A DNA stretch of 64,000 nucleotides from the NCBI GenBank assembly GCA_046485045.1, contig JAWOHT010000028.1, forward strand, positions 4,292 through 68,291, given 5' to 3'. The stretch comes from JAFGPL01 sp046485045. Its GTDB lineage: Bacteria > Bacteroidota > Bacteroidia > Bacteroidales > UBA10428. Position 1 is the first letter of the stretch; every line of letters begins with the position of its first letter. Position numbers and translations under genes: made by a program. The notes beneath the pieces were generated by a model. That model was not told where the DNA came from. It searched no databases and worked only from the letters and a program-made list of their open reading frames with translations. Positions 34,420 through 42,681 of this stretch are shown here, one piece after another.

Positions 34420-36417
34420 CTAATCTGCCACACCATCGTGGTATTCTCGTGATTCGATGAGATTACCCTTTTCGTCATATAGTTTCCAAGTACCGTCCAT
34501 CACGTCTTGTTTATATTTGCCCCTCAACCGAAGCTTGCCGGTTTGATAATACTCCCTGAAATTACCATCCATTAATCCGTTTTTTAACCCGACAGATAGT
34601 CTCAGGTTACCGTCTTCAAAAAACTCTTCATGCTTTGAGGCATCAAGTTCATTAATAATGATAACCGGTTCAAAATCATCTCTTGCTTTCTCACCCTCTA
34701 CAGTTTTGAACGCTGTAGAATCCTGCAACATGAACGACATAGGATCGAAAAGATACTTTACCGGAGTAAACTCATCTGGTTGAGGATTAAATTCTGCCGA
34801 CAGGTTGAGCTTTATCAACTCTTTATCGTTACGAACACTAAGCCCGATATTTGGGAAACAGACAAAATACTGCTTGTTTTTCTGCATAGTTGTCCAGGTT
34901 TGAGGAGAAACAAACTCCTTTACATTGGAAAAAAGCACAGGCACCTGAAAATAGGCCATCACCATAGACCTGTAGTCAAAGTGAGACAAGAATTCATTGC
35001 GGTTTTCGTCACTTTTAAGTGTATTTCCTGATTCAAGGTCATCCACGATGCTTTTCAGCGTCTGAGGATGATTGCTGAACACGACATATTCATCAATAAT
35101 GGTATAATAAGGTTTTTCAAGACGCTTAATCAGGTTCCCGAAGAGCATCTTAAAGATTCCCGGTATATAAAGATAATTGATCGTATATCCCTTATAAATA
35201 ATAGCTTTAAACTTAACCGGAGAATTCTTCTTTACCTGTGCTGCGAGGTAAGACAGGCTCTCGGTTGCCTGCTTGTTACTCCCGGCCCTGAAGGCCACAG
35301 CAAACTCATTCATTCTGCCCAGATTTGAAGGCTGTGTCTGTATTAGCGTTATTTCATCCTGCATCCAGCCAAGAATGTCTTTCTCGATATTAATTTTCAA
35401 CATCTTCTCTGTTTTGCCCATTACCGATTCAAGGTTTGCCAGGGAAGCATTGTCAAGGGTGCTTTTAATATTTCTGTACAATGTCAAAGTCTGGTCAGAT
35501 CCGATATTTACAAAAGTGGCTGTACGTGAAGGAGCATATCCTGCAAAACCATACCCGCCTTGCCCGGACTTCATCAATGCCCTGAACAAAGATTTCGTGG
35601 TGTCTTTTACACTGGTATAACCTGTAACCTGCAACATTCCCTTTTCATCTAACTGAACATATGCTGATGTATAATAAAGGTTATCGGAAAGCATTTTCAA
35701 AAAATCATTTGGTTTGCCCATGATCAAGGCAATATAATCTTTAAAGTAAAGATAATTGATGCAAATTGAGAACAGCCCCTTCCCTTCGGTATGCCTTGTT
35801 ACTTCAATAAAATTAAGGTCCCTGCCCAAGGTCAGTTTATCAAGCTGGTCAATGGAAGCCTCGATTAGCGTGTAGACTTTCGAAAAGATAAGCTGGTTCT
35901 TAATAAGTGAAAAATAGTAGAGATCGCCGGACTTCTTATCAAACAACTCCATTATTTCGTAATCTTTATAGGTTCTGTACGTTAGCCGTAAATCATCATC
36001 TGTTATCTTACCGAGATGACTTTTCAGATTCTTTAGCTTTGATATGCTTTTCAGGTCAACTACGAAAAGAAACTCATACCTGCCCGGTTTGTATCTGTGC
36101 GATGATATGAGGATTTTTCGGTTCCCAAACAGGTTTACCAACATACGGTTGGAAGAGATCAGCGAGTCGGCGCCCACAATATCTTTATTAATATCCGACA
36201 TCAAATCATTGGTTTTAAGGTAAGCCCACACATTGGTGTGAATGATCTTATCCCAGGCGCCAAAAGGGTCTTCGGTTTCAATGATATATGCCGCATCGTG
36301 CGGTACAAGGTAAACTGACTGAAATTTGTCATCGGGTGACAGTATAAAAAGATAAATGAACCCTGAAATAACTGCAAAGACAGTTAAAACAGCCAGAAAC
36401 TGAAATATTTTTTTCAT
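34420..36417 (-). CDS. DUF3352 membrane-anchored protein with C-terminal MORN-like repeats
   Basis: The 665-residue protein has an N-terminal signal anchor (about 5-27). A large extracytoplasmic DUF3352 region follows (VPHDAAYIIETEDPFGAWDKI, KILISSHRYKPGRYEFLFVVDL, FINYL-like beta strands, VMAYFQVPVLF). Residues from about 600 form short MORN/YwqK-like repeats (LKNGLMDGNFREYYQTGKLRLRGKY, then VMDGTWKLYDEKGNL). DUF3352 has no established function; MORN repeats often bind membranes or partner proteins. It is 17 bases upstream of the stop-to-start junction with the cyclase-family gene on the same strand, so they may be cotranscribed. Confidence 0.8.
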   Translation of the reverse strand: MKKIFQFLAVLTVFAVISGFIYLFILSPDDKFQSVYLVPHDAAYIIETEDPFGAWDKIIHTNVWAYLKTNDLMSDINKDIVGADSLISSNRMLVNLFGNRKILISSHRYKPGRYEFLFVVDLKSISKLKNLKSHLGKITDDDLRLTYRTYKDYEIMELFDKKSGDLYYFSLIKNQLIFSKVYTLIEASIDQLDKLTLGRDLNFIEVTRHTEGKGLFSICINYLYFKDYIALIMGKPNDFLKMLSDNLYYTSAYVQLDEKGMLQVTGYTSVKDTTKSLFRALMKSGQGGYGFAGYAPSRTATFVNIGSDQTLTLYRNIKSTLDNASLANLESVMGKTEKMLKINIEKDILGWMQDEITLIQTQPSNLGRMNEFAVAFRAGSNKQATESLSYLAAQVKKNSPVKFKAIIYKGYTINYLYIPGIFKMLFGNLIKRLEKPYYTIIDEYVVFSNHPQTLKSIVDDLESGNTLKSDENRNEFLSHFDYRSMVMAYFQVPVLFSNVKEFVSPQTWTTMQKNKQYFVCFPNIGLSVRNDKELIKLNLSAEFNPQPDEFTPVKYLFDPMSFMLQDSTAFKTVEGEKARDDFEPVIIINELDASKHEEFFEDGNLRLSVGLKNGLMDGNFREYYQTGKLRLRGKYKQDVMDGTWKLYDEKGNLIESREYHDGVAD

Positions 36418-36434
36418 ATTGTTACGAATTAGTC

Positions 36435-37091
36435 TTACACTTCCTTTATGTAGTCAATATATGCAATTGCCCTTACCGGGGAACCATCACCATTGGTAAT
36501 CTTCAGAGGAAAACAACTAAAATAGAAATTACATTCGGGCAGACTATCAAGGGCAGTAAGATTTTCAATAATCACCATGTTTCGCCCCAGGACAGCCCGA
36601 TGAACGGGGTAGTTTTCCGATATGGTCCTGTCAGCTGAAATGGTATCGAAACCAATCCCCTTTAAACTGAAGGACAATAAATATTCAACGGCCTCTGCAT
36701 CGAGTACCGGGTAACCCGTAAAATAATCCTGACTGCACCAGAGCCTGTCGTATCCGGTATAAAACAGTACAAAATCAGTATTTAACAGATTTTTTTCGTT
36801 TTTTTGGAGTACCTCCTTCGAAATCAAATCTCCTACATCACCTACATCTATTTTTACGGCCCTGCCAAAAAATGCCGCAACAGGCATTGAACCTGTACTT
36901 TCACGATCTTTAAAAAAATGCTGAGGGCAGTCAATATGCGTTCCGGTATGCGAGGATATATTCAGTAAAGATTCCTGATATCCGTCAATATTGTGATTGC
37001 GAATTGTAATAACCTGTGGTTTTACATCACCCGGGTAAACCGTCATTATGTCAATGATTTGATGTGTCAGATCTGTTAACTTAAAATTCAT
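36435..37091 (-). CDS. Cyclase family (kynurenine formamidase-like) hydrolase
   Basis: With ATG at 37091 the product has 218 residues. MNFKLTDLTHQI precedes the metal motif SSHTGTHIDCPQHFF (HxGTHxDxPxH), which marks the PF04199 cyclase/formamidase family. Further blocks are GIGFDTISAD and YPVHRAVLGRNMVIIENL. The family includes kynurenine formamidase and other metal-dependent amide or ester hydrolases. The frame runs 18 codons higher, but a second basic stretch suggests the internal Met. The exact substrate is open. It is the first gene of the pair with the DUF3352 gene. Confidence 0.85.
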   Translation of the reverse strand: MNFKLTDLTHQIIDIMTVYPGDVKPQVITIRNHNIDGYQESLLNISSHTGTHIDCPQHFFKDRESTGSMPVAAFFGRAVKIDVGDVGDLISKEVLQKNEKNLLNTDFVLFYTGYDRLWCSQDYFTGYPVLDAEAVEYLLSFSLKGIGFDTISADRTISENYPVHRAVLGRNMVIIENLTALDSLPECNFYFSCFPLKITNGDGSPVRAIAYIDYIKEV

Positions 37092-37470
37092 TGTAAAACC
37101 ATGCTTGAATTGTGACATCCTTTCAAAAATAAAGATTTTCTTCAACAGTTGAAATTATTTTAGTGTCTTATTCCCTTTTAACGTCAAAATAAAAATGTAA
37201 TATTCATACTAAATCAAACTATACGGCCTATGATTGTTATGGAATATTAAGCAAACCTGTTCTTCATTTATAACGGAATTGCCTCATCATATAATTTGCA
37301 TGATTGATGGAAAAAAAATTTAATTCTCCACACTTTTTTTTATTTTTAACCCGAAATATTCCATAGAATAATTCCAATTTTGATCGGGTTGCCTGCATTT
37401 TGATCCATACCAAAGAAAGGGTATGAATAATGCAGGTAAAGACGTAAATTCATCAGCATCTATCCTGTAA
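37092..37470. other. Noncoding region with a hairpin
   Basis: About 380 bases, A/T rich, with no gene that I can support. At 37393-37435 CTGCATT pairs with AATGCAG and CATACC with GGTATG, separated by an internal loop of 6 and 3 bases. This could be a leader structure for the gene that follows. No ORF here is convincing. Confidence 0.4.
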
Positions 37471-37533
37471 ATGAAGAACACTGTGTTGATCAACAATAAA
37501 TTACTGAAGTCAGTATCCTGCGGGACAAGGTAT

Positions 37534-38325
37534 ATGATCACAAAAAAAATGATATACGCCCTGATATTTTTCCTTTTTCATTTGCCCCCGGATCTGCTGG
37601 AGGCACAGGAAATCATAAATAATGAGTTGACCGACAGGTTTGTGAATTCCGGTGATACAGAAAAAAAACCTTTTAAAAAAGAGATTCAGGCTAAAGACAG
37701 TTTTATCCCCGACAGCTCTGCTTACGCAAGAGCAGCAGCAGTAGCTGATAATCTGTTGCATAGCAACTTCGAAAAGCTGTCTATCCTTTCAAATGATGAC
37801 AAAGAAGGCACTGCCTTAAAATACTTCGATAAAATCATAACTTTTGATAATGAAGTGCTTATTGGCAAAGTTCAACATATCACATTCACGGAGGTTAGGT
37901 TTCTATACCCTTTCAACACAAAGGTTGAGTCAATTAACCGTTATAAAGTAAGCCAGATACTTTATGCCGACAACCGTATTGACCTGTTTACACCATACGA
38001 TGAAGAAAAAAAAGAACTACTGCCTGTACAGGAGGACCGGTTAATCGTGTATCGCCGCGAAATCTGGGAAAAGATCGTTATTACAGAAGATGAATATGAG
38101 GTGGCAGGTTTCACTTTATTAGGGCCTGTTTCGGCCGCGTATGATGCTGACCAGGTAAAATGCAGCAACGATTACCTTGAAAAAAATGTGATGATCATCC
38201 TGAAAAAAAGAGCTGCCAGGCTTGAGGCAGATTACATCTTAATTACAAATAAATCGTTCCATAAAGGCTATGGCGACCCTCCCTCCGTAAAGATTGAGGG
38301 AGTGGCCTATAAAAAGAGTGAATAG
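37534..38325 (+). CDS. Secreted hypothetical protein
   Basis: With ATG at 37534 the product has 263 residues. The signal peptide (MITKKMIYALIFFLFHLPPDLLEAQ, cut near the final AQ) marks export. The frame extends to 37471, but the first 21 residues do not look like a signal peptide. The mature part is polar, with EKKPFKKEI, ILYADNRIDLFTPYDEEKK and ADQVKCSNDYLEKN. No domain is recognised. It may be a periplasmic or outer-membrane associated protein. A decayed-looking frame and a terminator follow. Confidence 0.65.
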   Translation: MITKKMIYALIFFLFHLPPDLLEAQEIINNELTDRFVNSGDTEKKPFKKEIQAKDSFIPDSSAYARAAAVADNLLHSNFEKLSILSNDDKEGTALKYFDKIITFDNEVLIGKVQHITFTEVRFLYPFNTKVESINRYKVSQILYADNRIDLFTPYDEEKKELLPVQEDRLIVYRREIWEKIVITEDEYEVAGFTLLGPVSAAYDADQVKCSNDYLEKNVMIILKKRAARLEADYILITNKSFHKGYGDPPSVKIEGVAYKKSE

Positions 38326-38351
38326 GATATACAAGGTTTATACACAATTAA

Positions 38352-38501
38352 CTCTGCCAGAATTACTTGGATGTAATCGTTGACGGCACACAAAATAAAA
38401 AGAATAAAGAAAAAAAAACATACACTGTTGCCAAGGGTGTCAGTGATACAATAAGAAACCTCAAGGTGCGCCTTCTGGCAGTATGTAAGGTGAAACAGTA
38501 A
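38352..38501 (+). pseudogene. Open frame without a start codon, possible gene remnant
   Basis: From 38352 the frame runs open to TAA at 38501. From TTG 38367 it reads LDVIVDGTQNKKNKEKKTYT, then VAKGVSDTIRNLKVRLLAVC and KVKQ, 44 residues. It has no ATG. The composition (alternating hydrophobic and Lys/Asn residues) looks protein-like. It may be the remnant of a gene decayed from its 5' end, or an unrecognised small protein with a TTG start. A terminator follows at 38586. Confidence 0.3.
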
Positions 38502-38585
38502 ATGAGTAATTCATATTTTTTGGCACACTATTTGTTTTATTATTATCAGCAGTTCATCTACAATATATCTGGGGCAACCCAGGAC

Positions 38586-38608
38586 AATCCCGGCCCGGTG
38601 CCGGGATT
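38586..38608 (+). terminator. Strong terminator hairpin
   Basis: AATCCCGGC (38586-38594) pairs perfectly with GCCGGGATT (38600-38608), with a 5-base loop, followed by TTATTT. It ends the transcription unit of the secreted gene at 37534 or of the remnant frame. Confidence 0.7.
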
Positions 38609-38748
38609 TTATTTAGTTCTATTTGGCCAATATCAGGATTTATACATTTAAAACTATATCCTATTGAAAATCAGATTAAGTTTTTTCCTCATTTCCTGTT
38701 TTTAAAATCAAAAATAGAAGTTACCTGAAATTTCTTGCAATAAAGTGG

Positions 38749-38756
38749 TAAATTTG
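38749..38756 (+). promoter_or_regulatory. Candidate -7 promoter element for the gene at 38781
   Basis: TAAATTTG matches TAnnTTTG and lies 24 bases before the ATG at 38781, so the longer open frame from 38745 is not the real start. Confidence 0.5.
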
Positions 38757-38780
38757 TTCAATTATTTAATCCATATCAAA

Positions 38781-40415
38781 ATGAGCAAAACTTTATTGAT
38801 AACCGCGATAATTGCAGGAATTATATCAATATCCTGCAAAAACAAAGTAAAAAACAGTACAGAGATGACCGATGAAATGAGCAAAAAAATAGCGGCATTT
38901 GCACCAATCACCCTTACAACAGATATCACAAAACTAAGTGATAAAGAAAAAGAAATGATTCCGATACTAATCGAAGCCGCGAAACTGATGGATGATATCT
39001 TCTGGCAGGAGGCTTATGGTGATAAGGAAGAATTGCTGTCAAAACTCACTGTTGAAAATGAAAAAAAGTTTGTAATAATCAATTACGGGCCATGGGAAAG
39101 GCTAAACGACAACAAACCGTTTATAAAAGGTTATGGGGAAAAACCCCTTGGCGCAAACTTTTACCCGTCTGATATGACCAAAGAGGAATTCGAAGCATTT
39201 GATTCCCCCGACAAAAACAGTTTATATACCCTTATCAGGAGGGATGAAAATAACAAGCTAAAAACAATACCGTACCATGTGGCATTTAACGACAAAATTC
39301 AACAGGCTTCTTCTCTGATAAAGTCTGCTGCAGAGTTTGCCGAAGATGCGGGACTGAAAAAATACCTTCTGCTGAGGGCCGAAGCGCTTCTCAGCGACGA
39401 ATATTATCCCAGCGACATTGCCTGGATGGAAATGAAAAACAATCACATTGATTTCGTCGTTGGACCTATTGAAACATACGAAGACCAGCTTTTTGGGTAC
39501 AAGGCCGCACATGAAGCGTACATACTCGTTAAAGATATGGAATGGAGCAACCGGCTGGCCAGGTATGCCACCCTGCTTCCCGCATTACAAAAACAACTTC
39601 CTGTAGCAGATAAATACAAACAGGAGACGCCCGGCACCGACAGCGACCTAAACGCTTATGATGTGATTTACTATGCAGGCGATTGCAATGCAGGGAGCAA
39701 GACCATTGCCATTAACCTGCCCAACGATGAAAAAGTAAACCAGGCAAAAGGCAGCCGGCGGTTACAGCTTAAAAACAGCATGCAAGCCAAATTCGACAAA
39801 ATACTCATTCCTATTGCCGAAGTTTTGATACATCCATCACAATTTAAACACATTCAGTTCGATGCATTTTTTGCCAACACCATGTTTCATGAAGTGGCAC
39901 ACGGCTTGGGCATGTCCAATACCATTTCCGGGAAAGGCACAGTACGTGAAGCCCTGAAAGACAATTACACCACAATCGAGGAAGGCAAAGCTGATATACT
40001 GGGACTATTTCTGGTAACTAAGCTCAAAGAGATGAATGAAATTGAAACCGATCTGATGAACAATTATACGACCTTTCTGGCAGGTATTTTCAGGTCTATC
40101 CGTTTTGGCGCATCAAGCGCGCATGGCAGAGCTAATCTTATAAGATACAACTATTTTAAAGAGAAAGAAGCTTTCACAATTGATGAAAATGGCATGTACA
40201 CTGTCAATTTTAATAATATGCAGGAGGCTGTAATCAGCTTGTCTGAAAAGGTACTGGCACTGCAGGGCGACGGTGACTATGAAAAAGCATCTGCCTTTAT
40301 CGGGAAATACGGTATTGAAGATACCGACCTTAAAACTGCCCTCGAAAAAATAGCTTCGAAAGAGATACCTGTTGATATTGTTTTCAACCAGGGAACTGAG
40401 GTTCTTGGCCTCTAA
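38781..40415 (+). CDS. M49-like zinc metallopeptidase lipoprotein (dipeptidyl peptidase III family)
   Basis: With ATG at 38781 the product has 544 residues. The signal MSKTLLITAIIAGIISISC ends in a lipobox-like SISC (Cys19), so it is probably a lipoprotein. The zinc site is HEVAH at 370-374, followed by EEGKAD about 31 residues later. In M49 enzymes the motif is HEXXGH with EECRAE. Here the pentapeptide HEXXH replaces HEXXXH, as known for a few bacterial DPP III proteins. The fold blocks FYPSDMTKEEFEAF and GNLADAL-like helices fit the family. It probably cleaves dipeptides from peptides in the periplasm. Confidence 0.82.
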   Translation: MSKTLLITAIIAGIISISCKNKVKNSTEMTDEMSKKIAAFAPITLTTDITKLSDKEKEMIPILIEAAKLMDDIFWQEAYGDKEELLSKLTVENEKKFVIINYGPWERLNDNKPFIKGYGEKPLGANFYPSDMTKEEFEAFDSPDKNSLYTLIRRDENNKLKTIPYHVAFNDKIQQASSLIKSAAEFAEDAGLKKYLLLRAEALLSDEYYPSDIAWMEMKNNHIDFVVGPIETYEDQLFGYKAAHEAYILVKDMEWSNRLARYATLLPALQKQLPVADKYKQETPGTDSDLNAYDVIYYAGDCNAGSKTIAINLPNDEKVNQAKGSRRLQLKNSMQAKFDKILIPIAEVLIHPSQFKHIQFDAFFANTMFHEVAHGLGMSNTISGKGTVREALKDNYTTIEEGKADILGLFLVTKLKEMNEIETDLMNNYTTFLAGIFRSIRFGASSAHGRANLIRYNYFKEKEAFTIDENGMYTVNFNNMQEAVISLSEKVLALQGDGDYEKASAFIGKYGIEDTDLKTALEKIASKEIPVDIVFNQGTEVLGL

Positions 40416-40448
40416 GATTGACTTTCACGCCGAAAAATTGTGCATAAA

Positions 40449-41246
40449 ATGGCAAAAGCCCTGGTTTTCATTATCATCCTGTTTCAAGGTGCCTATATAT
40501 GTGCACAAGAAGAACTTGTGATATCAAATAACCAGCTTCCCGGGAACGATACGGTTTGGGTATATACACCATCTGGTTACAATGTATCACAAAAATATCC
40601 TGCAGTGTACATGTTACATGGCATTAACGGCAATTACAGTTCATGGGGCCGTTTGGTCAACCTGCAGCACTATGCCGATAAATATGGCTTTATTATTGTG
40701 TGCCCCGATGGTTTCAAAGACTCGTTTTATTTTAATAGTCCGCGTATTAAGAATTCACAATACGAGCTTTTTTTTGTCAACTCGCTTTACACGACAATAC
40801 TTGATAGATATGCCATAGACAGTTCAAAAGTTTTTATAACCGGGTTGAGTATGGGCGGGGCAGGCGCCATGTACCTTTTTTTAAGAAACCCCCAACTATT
40901 TTTAAGCGCTGCAAGCACAAGCGGTGTGCTTGACCTGAGTTGTTCAAACAGCAAAAGCAGTCTGAAAAGGTTGTTGGGCGATGATTATACCGAAGGCATA
41001 AAATACAGTAAATTTTCGGCAATAAGTTATCTGGAAAACATTTCAAACACCGGAAAACAAATATTATTCGATTGCGGAACAGAAGACCATCTATACGAAT
41101 GCAATAATATGTTCAGAAAAAGATGTGATGTGCTAAAATTAAAAGCAACCTACATCTCCCAACCCGGCGCTCACTGCAGCAGTTACTGGGCCAAATCAAT
41201 AAGATACCACTTTGATTTTTTTAATTCACTCATCAGCCAACCATAA
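40449..41246 (+). CDS. Secreted esterase (esterase D/PF00756-like)
   Basis: With ATG at 40449 the product has 265 residues (GTG at 40440 is an alternative). The signal peptide (MAKALVFIIILFQGAYICAQ) is followed by an alpha/beta hydrolase of the esterase D type. YPAVYMLHGINGNYSSWG carries the oxyanion site. The nucleophile is in GLSMGGAGAMYLF, the acid in DCGTEDHLYE and the histidine in QPGAHCSSYW. All triad residues are present. The family hydrolyses acetyl or feruloyl esters and S-formylglutathione. Here secretion suggests a polysaccharide or lipid ester in the periplasm. It follows the metallopeptidase by 33 bases. Confidence 0.87.
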   Translation: MAKALVFIIILFQGAYICAQEELVISNNQLPGNDTVWVYTPSGYNVSQKYPAVYMLHGINGNYSSWGRLVNLQHYADKYGFIIVCPDGFKDSFYFNSPRIKNSQYELFFVNSLYTTILDRYAIDSSKVFITGLSMGGAGAMYLFLRNPQLFLSAASTSGVLDLSCSNSKSSLKRLLGDDYTEGIKYSKFSAISYLENISNTGKQILFDCGTEDHLYECNNMFRKRCDVLKLKATYISQPGAHCSSYWAKSIRYHFDFFNSLISQP

Positions 41247-41257
41247 AAGACCAATAG

Positions 41258-41713
41258 CTATTGGACTTTTCTGAATTGTACCACCAGCCCGAGACAACCG
41301 GTATCTTTTGATTCACGCGATGCAGCATCTGCTGAGGATAATTCTATGACAAGGTTTGATGTTGCCTCATTGACAAAAGAAATCGAAGATTGATAATCAT
41401 TCTCTGCATTATCGAAAAGCACCGTTCTTTCATTATCGTCACTCAGAATCCTGAACCTGATGGTGCCTAACTTTCTCGCACCACAAACCGACAGGTAATA
41501 CTCTTCCCCGGCATACGCCACAATCTGAACCTCCGCAGTCTGCCCCTTACGGAATAAAAAGCTTTTTGACTGGCGGCTATAGAAAAAAGTATAATCTGAA
41601 TAAGCACAATGGAACTTATGGAAATCTGTACAGTCCTGTGCAAAAGAGACAGCAGTAAGGGTAAAAACCAGTATTCCGAAAAAAGCAATCTTAATTGTAT
41701 AAAAACTTCTCAT
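41258..41713 (-). CDS. Secreted hypothetical protein
   Basis: The 151-residue protein has a signal peptide (MRSFYTIKIAFFGILVFTLTAVSFAQ). The mature part has cysteines (DCTDFHKFHCAYSD and VCGARK, CLGLV) and beta-strand-like segments: FFYSRQSKSFLF, AEVQIVAYAGEEYYLSVCG, and TIRFRILSD with EVATSNLVIELSSAD. This suggests a small beta-sandwich in the periplasm. No family is recognised. It starts 5 bases after the lipoprotein gene on the same strand, so the group ABC transporter, lipoprotein, secreted protein is likely one operon. Confidence 0.7.
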   Translation of the reverse strand: MRSFYTIKIAFFGILVFTLTAVSFAQDCTDFHKFHCAYSDYTFFYSRQSKSFLFRKGQTAEVQIVAYAGEEYYLSVCGARKLGTIRFRILSDDNERTVLFDNAENDYQSSISFVNEATSNLVIELSSADAASRESKDTGCLGLVVQFRKVQ

Positions 41714-41718
41714 GGTAA

Positions 41719-42609
41719 TTAGTTTGCCGAGGTTATTTTTAAGCGGATATCTGAGATAATAATTTTCAACTCGTTAAAATCGTTTTCAGAGAGCCGGGTT
41801 TTCTTTTTACCCCCGAAAACGAGTTTGCCTTCAGATGATTTTGTAACAGTGGCTTTACCTGTATCTTCCTGCGCCCTCTCATAAAACAGTATTAAGGGCT
41901 CTGCCAGTTTCATTAATTTTTGAATATTTCTTTCTGTGCTGTATTGATGGGTAAATTTCATAATGTTGTCGAACACCAGTTTCTGATCGGTAATTTTCCC
42001 GATCACTTTGTTTTCTGCAGAATAATCCCCGCATAATGAAAGCGAAAGGTGCATGAACTCAATAAATCCCCCCATGGATATAAGCGCAAACACATCTTCT
42101 TTTTTATTACCCGATAAAAAATTAATGATCCCGTTGAATGCATCATCAGAAATTACCTCAAGTGAATCATGGTTTCTAATATTGTTCTCTATTCTGAAAA
42201 TAAGGTTTTTATCAAAGGCTTCCAAAATCCTAAGCCTTTCGCTAAGAATATAAATGGTCTGCAGATAATCCATTGACTCTTTATATCGTTGAAAAAGCGA
42301 GATATAGGCCAGATCGGCATTGTAGATGCCCAGGTTCAATGCCTGGTAAAATGTTTCAATGTAGGTATCAATATTTGCATACGGATTTAACAAGCCTTTG
42401 TTAAATTGCAGGCCTGTGCTGTCAAGGTAAGAAAACATTTCCTCTGGCGATGGAAACCTGTAATACACATCTTTGAAATCCTGCTTTAAAGAATCAACTG
42501 CTGCTGTTTCAAAGTCATCACTGGCGCTTTTCCTTGAAGCAGGGTCGCTTTTACATCCTCCCGAAAACACAAGCACCAGAAGTATCAACAGATATTTAGT
42601 TTTGGCCAT
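41719..42609 (-). CDS. Lipoprotein of the ABC transporter locus
   Basis: The 296-residue protein has a lipoprotein signal: hydrophobic residues 5-16 end in FSGGC, so Cys19 is the lipidation site. The mature protein is helical and charged: KQDFKDVYYRFPSPEEMFSYLDSTG (about 45-70), then long helices with leucine-rich segments, ending in KIIISDIRLKIT. No family is recognised. It sits 72 bases after the ABC transporter and 5 bases before the secreted gene. A role as a periplasmic partner of the exporter is inferred from position only. Confidence 0.7.
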   Translation of the reverse strand: MAKTKYLLILLVLVFSGGCKSDPASRKSASDDFETAAVDSLKQDFKDVYYRFPSPEEMFSYLDSTGLQFNKGLLNPYANIDTYIETFYQALNLGIYNADLAYISLFQRYKESMDYLQTIYILSERLRILEAFDKNLIFRIENNIRNHDSLEVISDDAFNGIINFLSGNKKEDVFALISMGGFIEFMHLSLSLCGDYSAENKVIGKITDQKLVFDNIMKFTHQYSTERNIQKLMKLAEPLILFYERAQEDTGKATVTKSSEGKLVFGGKKKTRLSENDFNELKIIISDIRLKITSAN

Positions 42610-42681
42610 CGTTATTGTTTTTTCAAAAGTTAATATTGATTTAACGCAGTATAAATAATTCTATGTGTAGAATATAGTTAC

